This document shows positions 42,120-51,289 of a stretch of 64,000 bases of DNA, one piece after another. Each line of letters opens with the position of its first letter. The first letter of the stretch is position 1. The notes beneath the pieces are model-generated. The model did no database searches. It was given only the letters and a program-made list of their open reading frames with translations, and was not told the DNA's origin. This DNA is from Serinicoccus chungangensis. Lineage in GTDB: Bacteria; Actinomycetota; Actinomycetes; Actinomycetales; Dermatophilaceae. The position numbers and the translations under genes are program-made. The DNA lies in the NCBI RefSeq assembly GCF_001483745.1, contig NZ_LQBL01000027.1:186001-250000 (forward strand). The letters run 5' to 3'.

Positions 42120-45026
42120 TCAGTCCTCGAAGTCCTCCGGCGGGGGGCAGGAGCACACGAGGTTGCGGTCGCCGTAGACCCCGTCGATGCGACGCACCGG
42201 CGGCCAGTACTTGCGGTCGGGGTCGACGCCCTGGGGGTATGCCGCACTCATCCGGTCGTAGGACGCCTCCCACTCCCCCGCCAGCGAGAGCGCCGTGTGC
42301 GGGGCCCCGCGCAGCGCGCTCGCCTCGACGCCGCCCTCGGACTGCGCCGCCTCGTCCATCTCGCCCCGGATGGCGATCATCGCGTCGATGAACCGGTCGA
42401 TCTCGGCGAGGTCCTCGGACTCGGTGGGCTCGACCATGAGGGTCCCCGCCACGGGGAAGGACATCGTGGGGGCGTGGAAGCCGTAGTCGATGAGCCGCTT
42501 GGCGACGTCGTCGACGCTCACCCCGGTGGTCTTGGTGAGGCCGCGCAGGTCGAGGATGCACTCGTGCGCCACGAGCCCGTGGTCCCCGGTGTAGAGCACC
42601 GGGAAGTGCTCGTGCAGCCGGCGGGCGACGTAGTTGGCCGACAGCACGGCGACCTGCCCGGAGCGGGTGAGCCCCTCCCCGCCCATGAGGCGGATGTAGG
42701 CCCACGGGATCTGCAGGATGCCGGCCGAGCCGAAGGGCGCCGCCGAGATCGGCCCGGGTCCGCTCTCCGGGCCGGCCTGGGCGTCGAAGGGGTGGTTGGG
42801 CAGGTAGGGCGCCAGGTGCTCGCGCACCGCGACCGGACCGACCCCGGGACCCCCGCCGCCGTGCGGGATGGTGAAGGTCTTGTGCAGGTTGAGGTGGCTG
42901 ACGTCCCCGCCGAACTCGCCGGGCTTGGCGATCCCCAGCAGGGCGTTGAGGTTGGCGCCGTCGACGTAGACCTGGCCGCCCGCCTCGTGCACCAGCTCGC
43001 AGAGCTCGGTGATGGTGTCCTCGTAGACGCCGTGCGTCGAGGGGTAGGTCACCATGATCGCCGCGAGCTGCTCGCGGTGGGTGTCGATCTTGGCGCGCAG
43101 GTCCTCGAGGTCGACCTCCCCGGTGCCGGTGCTCTTGACGACGACCACCTTGAGGCCGGCCATCACCGCGCTCGCGGCGTTGGTGCCGTGCGCGCTGGCG
43201 GGGATGAGGCAGACGGTCCGCTGCTCGTCGCCGCGGGCCAGGTGGTACTGGCGGATGGCGAGGAGGCCCGCGAACTCCCCCTGGGCGCCGGCGTTGGGCT
43301 GCAGGGACACCCGGTCGTAGCCGGTGATCTCCTCCAGCCAGCCGCACAGCTGGTCGATGAGCTCGCGGTAGCCCGCGCTCTGGTCGGCCGGGGTGAAGGG
43401 GTGGATCGAGCCGAACTCCGGCCAGGTGACCGACTCCATGGCCGTGGTCGGGTTGAGCTTCATGGTGCACGACCCCAGCGGGATCATGCCCCGGTCCAGG
43501 GCGTAGTCCTTGTCCGAGAGCGTGCGCAGGTAGCGCAGCATCGCGGTCTCGCTGCGATGGCTGGAGAAGACCGGGTGGGTGAGGTATGCCTCGTCCCCGG
43601 CGCGCGAGAGGTCGCCGAACAGCGCGGGGACGTCCTCGGCGGTGGCCGGCTGCCCCGTCCCGTCGCCGGCGGCCAGCCCGTCCGGGTCGGCCCCGAAGGC
43701 CTCCGCGACGGCCCGCAGGTCCGCCGTCGTCGTCAGCTCGTCGACGGACAGCAGCACCGTGTCGTCGTCGACCCGCCACAGGTTGATGCCGCGCTCGAGC
43801 GCGGCGGCGAGGACCTCGTCGGCCCGGCCGGGGACACGCACCTGCAGGGTGTCGAAGAAGCGGTCGCCGGCGAGCTCGAGGCCGGCACCGGTGAGCACCT
43901 CGGCGAGGGCGGACGCCTGGTCGTGCACCCGCCGCGCGATCCCGCGCAGCCCCTCGGGGCCGTGCCACACGGCATACATCGAGGCCATGACGGCGAGCAG
44001 GACCTGCGCGGTGCAGATGTTGGACGTCGCCTTCTCCCGCCGGATGTGCTGCTCGCGGGTCTGCAGCGCGAGGCGGTAGGCCTGCTTGCCGTCGACGTCC
44101 TTGGAGACCCCGACGAGGCGGCCCGGCAGGGTGCGCTCCAGGCCGTCGCGCACCGCGAGGTAGCCCGCGTGCGGCCCCCCGAAGCCCAGCGGCACCCCGA
44201 GGCGTTGGGTGCTGCCGACGGCGACGTCGGCGCCCCAGCGCGAGGGCGGCGCGAGCAGGGTCAGCGCGAGCAGGTCCGCCGCCGCCGTCACGAGGGCGCC
44301 GGCCTCGTGCGCCGCGGCGCTCAGGTCGGCGAAGTCGCGGACCTGGCCGTCGGCGCCGGGGTACTGCACCAGCACGCCGAAGACCTCGTGGTCTCCCGCC
44401 GCGGCACGCAGGGCGTCCACGTCGTCGACCCCGCTGACGTCCGCCGTCACGACCTGCCAGCCGATGGCCTGCGCCCGCGCCCGCACGACCGCCTCGGTCT
44501 GCGGGAAGACGTGCTCGTCCAGCAGCAGCACCGCGTCCTGGGCCACCTTGCTGGAGCGGCGCATCAGCGCCATCGCCTCGGCGGCCGCGGTGCCCTCGTC
44601 GAGCATGGACGCCCCGGCGACGGCGAGGCCGGTGAGGTCGGTGACGACCGTCTGGAAGTTGAGCAGCGCCTCCAGACGACCCTGCGAGATCTCCGGCTGG
44701 TAGGGCGTGTAGGCGGTGTACCAGGCCGGGTTCTCGAGGATGTTGCGCAGGACGACCGGCGGCGTCTGGGTCCCGTAGTAGCCCAGGCCGATCATGGGGG
44801 TGACGACCGTGTTGCGGCCGGCGAGCTCGCGCAGCTCGGCGATGACCGCCTGCTCGCTGGGCGCGGCCTCGATGGCCAGCGGCGCTGCGCCGCGGATCCC
44901 CTCGGGCGTGGCCGCCTCGACCAGGGCCTCGAGGCTGTCGTAGCCGACGACCTCGAGCATGCGCTCGACGTCCTCGGGACGGGGGCCGACGTGACGGGCG
45001 ACGAAGTCGGGAGAGTGGTGGCTCAT
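42120..45026 (-). CDS. gcvP: Glycine dehydrogenase (aminomethyl-transferring), P-protein
   Basis: A 968-residue full-length P-protein. [17 protein letters not shown] starts it; [36 protein letters not shown] and [21 protein letters not shown] (PLP lysine near 715) are conserved. It decarboxylates glycine and passes the aminomethyl group to GcvH (encoded at 47853). gcvT and gcvL are not in the window. Expression is probably switched by the glycine riboswitch in its leader; AAGGAG lies before ATG 45026. Confidence 0.95.
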   Translation of the reverse strand: MSHHSPDFVARHVGPRPEDVERMLEVVGYDSLEALVEAATPEGIRGAAPLAIEAAPSEQAVIAELRELAGRNTVVTPMIGLGYYGTQTPPVVLRNILENPAWYTAYTPYQPEISQGRLEALLNFQTVVTDLTGLAVAGASMLDEGTAAAEAMALMRRSSKVAQDAVLLLDEHVFPQTEAVVRARAQAIGWQVVTADVSGVDDVDALRAAAGDHEVFGVLVQYPGADGQVRDFADLSAAAHEAGALVTAAADLLALTLLAPPSRWGADVAVGSTQRLGVPLGFGGPHAGYLAVRDGLERTLPGRLVGVSKDVDGKQAYRLALQTREQHIRREKATSNICTAQVLLAVMASMYAVWHGPEGLRGIARRVHDQASALAEVLTGAGLELAGDRFFDTLQVRVPGRADEVLAAALERGINLWRVDDDTVLLSVDELTTTADLRAVAEAFGADPDGLAAGDGTGQPATAEDVPALFGDLSRAGDEAYLTHPVFSSHRSETAMLRYLRTLSDKDYALDRGMIPLGSCTMKLNPTTAMESVTWPEFGSIHPFTPADQSAGYRELIDQLCGWLEEITGYDRVSLQPNAGAQGEFAGLLAIRQYHLARGDEQRTVCLIPASAHGTNAASAVMAGLKVVVVKSTGTGEVDLEDLRAKIDTHREQLAAIMVTYPSTHGVYEDTITELCELVHEAGGQVYVDGANLNALLGIAKPGEFGGDVSHLNLHKTFTIPHGGGGPGVGPVAVREHLAPYLPNHPFDAQAGPESGPGPISAAPFGSAGILQIPWAYIRLMGGEGLTRSGQVAVLSANYVARRLHEHFPVLYTGDHGLVAHECILDLRGLTKTTGVSVDDVAKRLIDYGFHAPTMSFPVAGTLMVEPTESEDLAEIDRFIDAMIAIRGEMDEAAQSEGGVEASALRGAPHTALSLAGEWEASYDRMSAAYPQGVDPDRKYWPPVRRIDGVYGDRNLVCSCPPPEDFED

Positions 45027-45097
45027 GGACGGAGGGCTCCTTCAGGCTCGGGCCAGCGCTGGCACCTCCCCCTCTGCCGGCCCCGCGCACGGGACGT

Positions 45098-45197
45098 TCC
45101 AGAGTTGCCTGCTTCGCGTGGTCCCGGGCGCCTGAGAGCTTGATGGGGAGTATGCCCCTTCGGCGCCTCACCGCTGTGCGGAGAGGACTCTCCCACG
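45098..45197 (-). ncRNA. Glycine riboswitch aptamer, gcvP leader
   Basis: On the minus strand the leader contains GGGAGAG, then GGCGCCGAAGGGGCA, CTCTCAGGC, GGGACCACGC and AACTCTGGA in the order and spacing of a gcvT-type glycine aptamer. Only one aptamer is visible. About 70 nt separate it from the gcvP ATG and include GC-rich segments (GCCGGC, GCCAGCGCTGGC) that could form the expression platform. Confidence 0.85.
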
Positions 45198-45216
45198 CGA
45201 CGTCGTCGGCGTGCCC

Positions 45217-45222
45217 AATCTA
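45217..45222 (-). promoter_or_regulatory. -10 box TAGATT of gcvP
   Basis: TAGATT lies about 20 nt before the riboswitch aptamer, so transcription would start just ahead of it. Confidence 0.5.
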
Positions 45223-45263
45223 GCACCGGTGCCGCCGGGTCGACGCCCCGACGGAGCGGTGGG

Positions 45264-45857
45264 TCAGGAGGTCTTGCGGGCCCGGCGCCGGGCCGACAGC
45301 TCGTCCGCCGGGTGCTCGCCGACCGGGGCGTCGGCGCGCTCGCTGGGCAGCTGGGCGAGCTGCCCCTCGACCTCGCGCCAGACGCTGCCGACCGCGATGC
45401 CGAAGACGCCCTGGCCCCCGCGCACCAGGTCGATGACCTCGTCGTCGCTGGTGCACTCGTAGACGCTGGCCCCGTCGCTCATGAGGGTGATGTGCGCCAG
45501 GTCCTGCACGCCGCGCTCGCGCAGCGCGGTCACCGCCACCCGGATCTGCTGCAGCGAGACCCCGGTGTCGAGCAGCCGCTTGATGATCTTGAGCACGAGG
45601 ATGTCGCGGAAGCTGTAGAGCCGCTGCGTGCCCGAGCCGGAGGGGTTGCGCACCGACGGCTCCAGCAGGCCGGTGCGGGCCCAGTAGTCCAGCTGGCGGT
45701 AGGTGACCCCGGCCGCGCCGCAGACCGTGGGGCCGCGGTAGCCGATGTCGTCGTCCAGCGCGGCGGTGTCCTCGGTGAAGAGCAGCCCCTGCGAGGCGGC
45801 CGGCTGCTCCACCGGGCGTCCGCTCGACCCGCCCGGCGCGTCTGCTCCAGCGTTCAC
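45264..45857 (-). CDS. MerR-type regulator (Rv1830/ResR-like)
   Basis: A 197-residue protein with a MerR-type winged helix (VTYRQLDYWARTGLLEPSV, LYSFRDILVLKIIKRLLDTGVSLQQI) and a C-terminal domain (HITLMSDGASVYECTSDDEVIDLV). Position between gcvP and the bifunctional nuclease matches Rv1830 of M. tuberculosis, reported as a growth/division regulator. GTG 45857 is chosen because GAGGAGG precedes it; the frame extends to 45932. The final 30 residues are basic. Confidence 0.87.
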   Translation of the reverse strand: MNAGADAPGGSSGRPVEQPAASQGLLFTEDTAALDDDIGYRGPTVCGAAGVTYRQLDYWARTGLLEPSVRNPSGSGTQRLYSFRDILVLKIIKRLLDTGVSLQQIRVAVTALRERGVQDLAHITLMSDGASVYECTSDDEVIDLVRGGQGVFGIAVGSVWREVEGQLAQLPSERADAPVGEHPADELSARRRARKTS

Positions 45858-45960
45858 CGGTCCTCCTCGCAGTTGTGACTCGTGTGGCTGAGGTGCCGCA
45901 TGGGCACGGGTCGACGGTATGCGCACGGGCACCCCTGGTCAACGACGCCACGCCGGGACA

Positions 45961-46458
45961 TCAGCCGCGGTCCTCGTCCGTGCCGGGTTCGCCCGGCGAC
46001 TCGAAGTCCTCCGCGGAGACCTCGTCGAGGAACTCCCGGAAGCGCTCCACCTCGTCCTCCTCCTCGACCGCCATCGTCACCCCGACGTCGTCGAGCAGCT
46101 CCTCCGTGGTGCGGATCGGGGTGGCCGACCGCAGCGCGAGGGCGATGGCGTCCGAGGGCCGGGCCGACAGGACGGTCCCGCCGTCGAAGTGCAGCTCGGC
46201 GTGGAAGATGCCGTCCTGGAGGCCGGTGATGCGCACCTCCTCCAGCGTCCGCCCCAGCGCCCCGATCATGGTGACCATGAGGTCGTGGGTGAGGGGCCGC
46301 GGTGGCTCGACACCCTGCTGGGCGTAGGCGATCGCGGTGGCCTCCGGGGCACCGATCCAGATGGGGACGTACCGCTGGCCGTCGCGTTCGCGCAGCAGGA
46401 CGATCGGGCTGTTGTTCGGCATCTCGACCCGGACACCGAGCACGTCGAGCTCTCTCAC
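45961..46458 (-). CDS. Bifunctional nuclease family protein (DUF151)
   Basis: A 165-residue protein with the BFN/DUF151 core: VRELDVLGVRVEMPNNSPIV, YVPIWIGAPEATAIAYAQQG, RPLTHDLMVTMIGALG, SARPSDAIALALR. Members have DNase/RNase activity in plants and an essential but poorly understood role in actinobacteria (Rv1829). GTG 46458 is fixed by TACCGT 6 nt upstream. The C-terminal 35 residues are acidic. Confidence 0.9.
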   Translation of the reverse strand: MRELDVLGVRVEMPNNSPIVLLRERDGQRYVPIWIGAPEATAIAYAQQGVEPPRPLTHDLMVTMIGALGRTLEEVRITGLQDGIFHAELHFDGGTVLSARPSDAIALALRSATPIRTTEELLDDVGVTMAVEEEDEVERFREFLDEVSAEDFESPGEPGTDEDRG

Positions 46459-46464
46459 CCCGCC

Positions 46465-46470
46465 ACGGTA
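46465..46470 (-). promoter_or_regulatory. -10 box TACCGT of the bifunctional nuclease gene
   Basis: TACCGT lies 6 nt before GTG 46458. Confidence 0.5.
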
Positions 46471-46522
46471 CCGCTCCCGGCCCGTGCGCGCCGGGCCGGC
46501 GGTGCCCGGCGGGTCCGGCGGC

Positions 46523-47302
46523 TCAGCGCTGGGCGAGCCCGGAGCGCACGAGGGCGACGTGCAGCGAGAGCGTGTGCGCGAGCAGCTCGGCCTCCCGGTC
46601 GGCCGGGTCCGGGCCGGAGGCACCCCGGGCGCGCCGACGACGCAGCGGCTCGAGGAGCTGCTGGGTCAGGCCGATCTCCCGGTCCGCCGCCACCCGGAAC
46701 AGCCGCAGATGCCGGGCCTCCAGCCCGTAGCGGGACAGCGCCACCGCGGCCTCGGCCACGTCGACGTCGTCGGCCTGGTGCTTGCCCCCCGCGTCCGTGC
46801 GCAGCAGGCCGAAGGCCTTGAGCTGGGCGTAGGCCGCGGTGTCGAGGCCGGTGCGCTCGCGCAGCTCGGTCGGGGAGAGCCGGACCGCCCGGCGTCGGCG
46901 CAGCGCGCCGGCGCTCAGGTCGGCCACCGGGACCCCGGTCGAGACCTCGGCGGGCGGCGCCGGTGCGGGGGCGGCCGGGGTCGCGGCGGCCGCGGGCGTG
47001 GTCAGGCCCGGCACGTCCAGCCCGCGGTCCAGCCGGTCGAGGGCGTCCTTGATGACCTTGAGCGGCCAGAAGCGGTCCCGCTGGGCGGTGAGGACGAAAC
47101 GGAGCCGGGCCACGTCGGCCTCGGTGAAGTGGCGGTAGCCGGAGGCGCGGCGCTCGGGGCTGATGAGCCCCTCCTGCTCGAGGTAGCGGATCTTGGAGTC
47201 GGTGAGGTCGGGGAAGTCGCCGTGCAGCTGCTTGAGCACAGCACCGATCGAGACCCCCCTCGCCGGCCCGGCGGGAACGTCGTCGTGGGCCGCCGAGCTC
47301 AC
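46523..47302 (-). CDS. ftsR: MerR-type regulator FtsR
   Basis: A 259-residue MerR-family protein: SIGAVLKQLHGDFPDLTDSKIRYLEQEGLISPERRASGYRHF is the DNA-binding domain, then an Ala/Pro linker (about 110-130) and a second winged-helix-like domain (RLSPTELRERTGLDTAAYAQLKAFGLL). It is the Rv1828 orthologue by position; in Corynebacterium FtsR activates ftsZ. GTG 47302 overlaps the garA stop (GTGA). Confidence 0.88.
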   Translation of the reverse strand: MSSAAHDDVPAGPARGVSIGAVLKQLHGDFPDLTDSKIRYLEQEGLISPERRASGYRHFTEADVARLRFVLTAQRDRFWPLKVIKDALDRLDRGLDVPGLTTPAAAATPAAPAPAPPAEVSTGVPVADLSAGALRRRRAVRLSPTELRERTGLDTAAYAQLKAFGLLRTDAGGKHQADDVDVAEAAVALSRYGLEARHLRLFRVAADREIGLTQQLLEPLRRRRARGASGPDPADREAELLAHTLSLHVALVRSGLAQR

Positions 47303-47760
47303 GACCGACCGCGGTAGTAGACCAGCCGGAACTTGCCGATCTGCACCTCGTCGCCCTGGTTGAGCGGCATCTGCTCGATCCGCTGCCGGTTGACGTAGGT
47401 GCCGTTGAGCGACCCCACGTCCCGCACGGCATACCCCTCCTGCTCCTTGACGAACGTCGCGTGCCGCCGGGAGACGGTGACGTCGTCGAGGAAGATGTCG
47501 CTGTGCGGGTGGCGCCCGGAGGTCACCTCGTCGGCGTCCAGCAGGAAGCGGGCACCGGAGTTGGGCCCGCGCAGCACGATGAGCAGGGCCGTGCCCGGCC
47601 GCAGCGCGTCCACCGTGCGCTGGTCGTCGGCGGAGAGCCGGGGCGCCTCGTCGTCGAAGGAGTACTCGGCCGCAGGGAGGTCCACGCCACCGGGCAGGTG
47701 GGCGGTCGTCGGGTCGGCACCCAGGTCGTGGTGCTCGCGGTCACGATCGTCGCCACTCAT
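47299..47760 (-). CDS. garA: FHA-domain protein GarA/OdhI-like
   Basis: A 153-residue protein with a C-terminal FHA domain (SGRHPHSDIFLDDVTVSRRHATF, SLNGTYVN, GDEVQIGKFRLVYY). GarA/OdhI inhibits 2-oxoglutarate dehydrogenase and is switched by Ser/Thr kinase phosphorylation of an N-terminal ETTS-type motif. Here that region reads DPTTAHLPGGVDLPAAEYSF and the ETTS motif is not apparent. ATG 47760 follows GGAGG 8 nt upstream. Confidence 0.9.
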   Translation of the reverse strand: MSGDDRDREHHDLGADPTTAHLPGGVDLPAAEYSFDDEAPRLSADDQRTVDALRPGTALLIVLRGPNSGARFLLDADEVTSGRHPHSDIFLDDVTVSRRHATFVKEQEGYAVRDVGSLNGTYVNRQRIEQMPLNQGDEVQIGKFRLVYYRGRS

Positions 47761-47852
47761 GGTGCGGACCTCCTCGTCGTTGGGCTGGGCGTGCTGACCG
47801 TCGAGCGGTGGTCGACGGTGGTGGCCCAACTCTACGTCAGGCCTCGGACACC

Positions 47853-48242
47853 TCAGTCGAGCTGGCTCTCGTAGGACTCGGCGTCCATCAGCCCGTCCAG
47901 GACAGAGGCGTCGGCGAGCTTCAGCTCGTACATCCAGCCGTCGCCGTAGCTGTCGGTGTTGACCAGCTCGGGGGTGGCGTCCAGCAGCTCGTTGACCGCC
48001 GTGACCTCACCCGCGAGGGGGGCGTAGATGTCGCTGACCGACTTGGTGGACTCGACCTCCCCGCACGAGTCCCCGGGGGCCACGTCGTCGCCCACGGAGG
48101 GCAGCGAGACGTAGACGACGTCGCCGAGCGCGTCCTGGGCGTAGGCGGTGATGCCGACCCGCACCACCCCGTCCCCCACGTCGCGGACCCACTCGTGGTC
48201 GGTCGTGTAACGCAGGTCATCGGGGTACTGCAAGGTGCTCAT
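47853..48242 (-). CDS. gcvH: Glycine cleavage system H protein
   Basis: A 129-residue lipoyl carrier: RYTTDHEWVRDVGDGVVRVGITAYAQDALGDVVYV, lipoyl lysine in GEVESTKSVSDIYAP (near residue 66), NPELVNTD-like ATPELVNTDSYGDGWMYEL. It shuttles the aminomethyl group between P, T and L proteins. GAGGAG precedes ATG 48242; an in-frame extension to 48371 is not needed. The gene is separated from gcvP by four regulator genes, as in mycobacteria. Confidence 0.95.
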   Translation of the reverse strand: MSTLQYPDDLRYTTDHEWVRDVGDGVVRVGITAYAQDALGDVVYVSLPSVGDDVAPGDSCGEVESTKSVSDIYAPLAGEVTAVNELLDATPELVNTDSYGDGWMYELKLADASVLDGLMDAESYESQLD

Positions 48243-48306
48243 CGCTCTCCTCGGACGGACGTGCGGGTCGCCGTGCGTGTCTCGGACGGCAGTGGCCTGC
48301 CGCGAC

Positions 48307-49134
48307 CTAGGGGGCCTGGGTCGGCGGCACAGGCTGAGCGTAACGAGGCTCGCTCGGCTCGTGCAACGCATCGATGAGCACGGTGTCCGCCTCCACCACG
48401 GTGACGCCGGCGCCGGCGCCGCGCAGGGAGTCGGAGAACCCTCCGGGGATGGCCATGGCTCCGGCGAGGGTATGCGCGTCCCCCACCGCGGTGATGGTGT
48501 ACGGGGTGCTGAGCGCCTGGCCGTCCAGCAGCACCTCGCCCTGGTCGCCCGTCCCGACGTAGGAGGAGGCGACCACCCGTACCGTGCCGACCTGGATGGC
48601 CTCGGCGCCCGCGTCGCGCAGCTCCTGAATGCCGTCCAGCAGCATCGTCTGGGTGATCACCCCGCCCTCGTCCTCGACGAGGACGGTGATCCCGGGCCCC
48701 TCGACCGGGACGGTGCCGGCCAGGATCTGGTAGGACTGCAGCCGCTGCCGCGCCGCCTCGCGGGCCGCCTCGTCGCCCTCCGAGCCCAGCAGCCGGGAGC
48801 GGTCGTCCTCCAGCTGGGCCACCTCCACGCCGAGCTCCTGCGCCCGGGTGGTGACGTCGTCGAGCAGCGCCACCAGCTCGGTCTCCCGCAGCTGCTGCAG
48901 ACCGGCCTCCTCGGTGACGCGGGCCTGGGCGACGAGCGCGACGCCGAGCGCGGCGGTCAGCAGGGCCGCGACCAGCTGGCCCGGCGTGGGGTGGAACCGG
49001 CTGAAGGCGCGCAGCCGGCGCCGGGCCTCATCACGGCTGGGCAGCGGGCGTCGGCGAAGCCGGGGAGGCCGACGCCCCGGCCGGTCCGCCGGAGGGTCCT
49101 GGTCGGGGGGCGGGGGGTCCGGGTCGTCGACCAC
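48307..49134 (-). CDS. DUF881 family protein (second copy)
   Basis: A 275-residue protein: Pro/Arg-rich cytoplasmic N-terminus, one membrane helix (about 52-70, LVAALLTAALGVALVAQ), a coiled-coil-like part and the DUF881 domain (GPGITVLVEDE, LLDGIQELRDAGAEAIQV, TPYTITAVGDAHTLAGAM). It is the Rv1825 counterpart; that protein has been linked to cell-wall/division functions. Starts directly after the small basic protein stop. Confidence 0.88.
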   Translation of the reverse strand: MVDDPDPPPPDQDPPADRPGRRPPRLRRRPLPSRDEARRRLRAFSRFHPTPGQLVAALLTAALGVALVAQARVTEEAGLQQLRETELVALLDDVTTRAQELGVEVAQLEDDRSRLLGSEGDEAAREAARQRLQSYQILAGTVPVEGPGITVLVEDEGGVITQTMLLDGIQELRDAGAEAIQVGTVRVVASSYVGTGDQGEVLLDGQALSTPYTITAVGDAHTLAGAMAIPGGFSDSLRGAGAGVTVVEADTVLIDALHEPSEPRYAQPVPPTQAP

Positions 49135-49467
49135 TCAGGCCCCCAGCAGATGACGTCGGATGGCGGCGACGTTGGAGAAGATCCGCAGACCCAGCACGAC
49201 CACCACGCCGGTGGACAGCTGCGCCCCCACCCCCAGCTGGTTGCCGAGGAAGACGATGAGCGCCGCCACGACGACGTTGGAGAGGAAGGAGATGACGAAG
49301 ATGCGGTCGTTGAAGATGCCCTCCAGGGAGGCCCGGGCCGCGCCGAAGACCGCGTCGAGCGCGGCGATGACGGCGATGGGGAGGTAGGGCTGCAGCCAGG
49401 ACGGGACCTCGGGGCTGACGACCAGCCCCAGGACGATGCCGACCATCAGGCCGAGGACGGGGATCAC
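49135..49467 (-). CDS. Small basic family membrane protein (DUF1290)
   Basis: A 110-residue protein with three helices (IPVLGLMVGIVLGLVV; LPIAVIAALDAVFGAARASLEG; FLSNVVVAALIVFLGNQLGVG), matching the Sbp family always found between two DUF881 genes (Rv1824). GTG 49467 overlaps the upstream DUF881 stop (GTGA). Function unknown, thought to be part of a membrane complex with DUF881 proteins. Confidence 0.9.
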   Translation of the reverse strand: MIPVLGLMVGIVLGLVVSPEVPSWLQPYLPIAVIAALDAVFGAARASLEGIFNDRIFVISFLSNVVVAALIVFLGNQLGVGAQLSTGVVVVLGLRIFSNVAAIRRHLLGA

Positions 49468-50393
49468 CGGGGCTCCTCACGGGTCGGGGTCGAGCCCGGC
49501 AGGTCGTCCTGCTCGGGGGTCTGGGGGGCGAGCTCGGTCGGGATGCGACCCTCGCGCGTGCTCAGCCGCGCTCCGGCCCCGACCACCACCCGGTCCTGGG
49601 GGACGACCTCGGAGCCCAGCCCGAACTGCCGGTCCAGCTCCCGCAGGTAGGCCCCCGTCATCCCGGAGGTCAGCTCCTCCTGCAGGGCCTGCGGGTCGCC
49701 GATCGCCCGGACGACGTAGGGAGGCGTGAGCCCCCGAAAGTCGACGATGATGGCCTGGCCGGCGAACCGGATCGCGGAGGTGCTGGTCAACCGGTGCTCG
49801 TTGATCGCGATGGCCTCGGCACCCGCGCTCCACAGGCCGTTGACGACGAGCTGCAGGTCGCGCGAGGTGACACGCTCCAGGTCGCCCTCGTCCCCCGGTG
49901 CCGCGTCGGTCGCCCGGTCGGCGTCGCGCAGGGTGACCTCGACGCCGGGCCCCTGGAGGGCCACGCCCCCGGCCCGCAGCTCCGCGGCCGCCAGCCGGGA
50001 CCCGCTGCCGGTGGTCTGCAGGGCCTGCTGCTCGATGCCCCGGATGTCGGCGCGCAGGCTCGCGACCTGCTCGCTGCGCTCGTCACCCAGGGCCTGCGCG
50101 GCGTCGATCCGCTCGATGAGCTGGTCCCGACCGGCCGCCTCGGCCGGGTCGGGCGTGCGGAGGGTGGCGGCCGTCACGGTGAACAGCAGACCCAGCGTCA
50201 CGGCCGTCCCGAACATCAGCCACGTCCGGGTGCCCGAGGAGGGAGCCAGCCCCTGCGCGAGCCGGTCCTGCGCCGCCGAGGAGTAGCCGGGGCCCACCGG
50301 CGGGTCGAGGACCTGCTCCAGGAGCGCCATCGAGGCCGCCGGGTCGCGCTCGCGCGGCGGGTCCCCCGGGGTCCCGGGCCCGGGGCGGGCCAT
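49464..50393 (-). CDS. DUF881 family protein (first copy)
   Basis: A 309-residue protein with a helix near residue 67-85 (LMFGTAVTLGLLFTVTAATL) and the DUF881 domain (GPGVEVTLRDAD, LQLVVNGLWSAGAEAIAINEHRL, PPYVVRAIGDPQALQEEL). ATG 50393 overlaps the pgsA stop by 4 bp. The tail is acidic and Pro-rich. Counterpart of Rv1823. Confidence 0.88.
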   Translation of the reverse strand: MARPGPGTPGDPPRERDPAASMALLEQVLDPPVGPGYSSAAQDRLAQGLAPSSGTRTWLMFGTAVTLGLLFTVTAATLRTPDPAEAAGRDQLIERIDAAQALGDERSEQVASLRADIRGIEQQALQTTGSGSRLAAAELRAGGVALQGPGVEVTLRDADRATDAAPGDEGDLERVTSRDLQLVVNGLWSAGAEAIAINEHRLTSTSAIRFAGQAIIVDFRGLTPPYVVRAIGDPQALQEELTSGMTGAYLRELDRQFGLGSEVVPQDRVVVGAGARLSTREGRIPTELAPQTPEQDDLPGSTPTREEPR

Positions 50394-51025
50394 CAGCCGG
50401 CCACCCCGGCGCGCCGGCGCTCGCGCGCCATACCCGCGACCTGCCAGCCGTAGACGAGACCGGTCACCCAGTAGAGCACGGTGCCCCACCACACCAGGGC
50501 CCACCCGGAGGCCAGGCTGAGCACGCTCCACCAGCCCGGTACGTGGCCCAGCAGCACCAGCGGGAAGCCACCGAGGAGGTTGAAGGTCGCCGCCTTGCCG
50601 ATGAAGGTCACCTCGGGGATCGGGAGGTGGTAGCGGCGGACGACGGGATACATGAGCACGATGAACAGCTCGCGGGCGAAGAGCACGGCGACCAGCCACC
50701 AGGGAATCACCCCGACGGCGGCCAGCCCCAGCAGGGTGGCGGCGATGTAGAGCCGGTCGGCGATCGGGTCGAGAACCTGTCCCAGCCGGCTGGTCAGCCC
50801 GTAGCGGCGGGCGATCTTGCCGTCCGCGAAGTCGGAGGCGCCGGCCACCACCAGCACCAGCGCCGCCCACCCCAGCTCGCGCTCCGCCAGCGCCCAGACG
50901 AAGACGGGCACCAGCGCCAGGCGGACCATCGACAGGAGGTTGGGCACCGTCCACAGCCGGTCGGTGACCGGCAGCACCCGCTGCCGGCCAGCCCCTCCGG
51001 AGCTGTCCCCCTGGACGTCGGTCAT
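50393..51025 (-). CDS. pgsA: CDP-alcohol phosphatidyltransferase PgsA
   Basis: A 210-residue membrane enzyme. The catalytic motif D-x2-DG-x2-AR-x8-G-x3-D-x3-D is visible in SDFADGKIARRYG followed by LGQVLDPIADR. It condenses CDP-diacylglycerol with glycerol-3-phosphate (PG synthesis) or a related alcohol; Rv1822 (pgsA2) has the same position. ATG 51025 has TACACT 7 nt upstream, and this promoter probably drives the overlapping operon through both DUF881 genes. Confidence 0.9.
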   Translation of the reverse strand: MTDVQGDSSGGAGRQRVLPVTDRLWTVPNLLSMVRLALVPVFVWALAERELGWAALVLVVAGASDFADGKIARRYGLTSRLGQVLDPIADRLYIAATLLGLAAVGVIPWWLVAVLFARELFIVLMYPVVRRYHLPIPEVTFIGKAATFNLLGGFPLVLLGHVPGWWSVLSLASGWALVWWGTVLYWVTGLVYGWQVAGMARERRRAGVAG

Positions 51026-51032
51026 GCCGTCG

Positions 51033-51038
51033 AGTGTA
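51033..51038 (-). promoter_or_regulatory. -10 box TACACT of the pgsA-DUF881 operon
   Basis: TACACT lies 7 nt before ATG 51025. Confidence 0.55.
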
Positions 51039-51079
51039 GGCGCTGGGGGCCCACCCGCCCGAGGCGCGACCCGCCCGTC

Positions 51080-51113
51080 AGGAGGGGTGTGACTGGTCTG
51101 ACACCGGCCTCCT
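51080..51113. repeat. Imperfect hairpin upstream of pgsA
   Basis: AGGAGGGGTGT (51080-51090) pairs with ACACC (51101-51105) and CCTCCT (51108-51113), with a 2-nt bulge and a 10-nt loop. It lies in the divergent gap between pgsA and the VOC gene. Confidence 0.55.
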
Positions 51114-51127
51114 CCGGCCCAAAAGTC

Positions 51128-51189
51128 CGCGACTGCAGCGGGTAGGTCGTGAAACCACTCGGGCGGGCGACATATCCGCTGCAGTCGCG
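51128..51189. repeat. 14-bp perfect inverted repeat with 34-bp centre
   Basis: CGCGACTGCAGCGG (51128-51141) and CCGCTGCAGTCGCG (51176-51189) are exact reverse complements. The centre contains GTCG and CGAC that could extend the structure. The arms contain the PstI-type palindrome CTGCAG. It may be a regulator site or a small mobile remnant. Confidence 0.85.
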
Positions 51190-51289
51190 CACCGCCGGCC
51201 CCCACGCGCGGCGATGAGTCGGCGTCGCGGGGACGGTCGTACCACCACCAGCGCGTCGCACCGGCGCGCCAGAGCGGAGGGAGACCCCC

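Noticed and set aside
42063-45143. Plus-strand open frame of about 1000 codons opposite gcvP
   Set aside because: Antisense shadow of a full-length glycine dehydrogenase.
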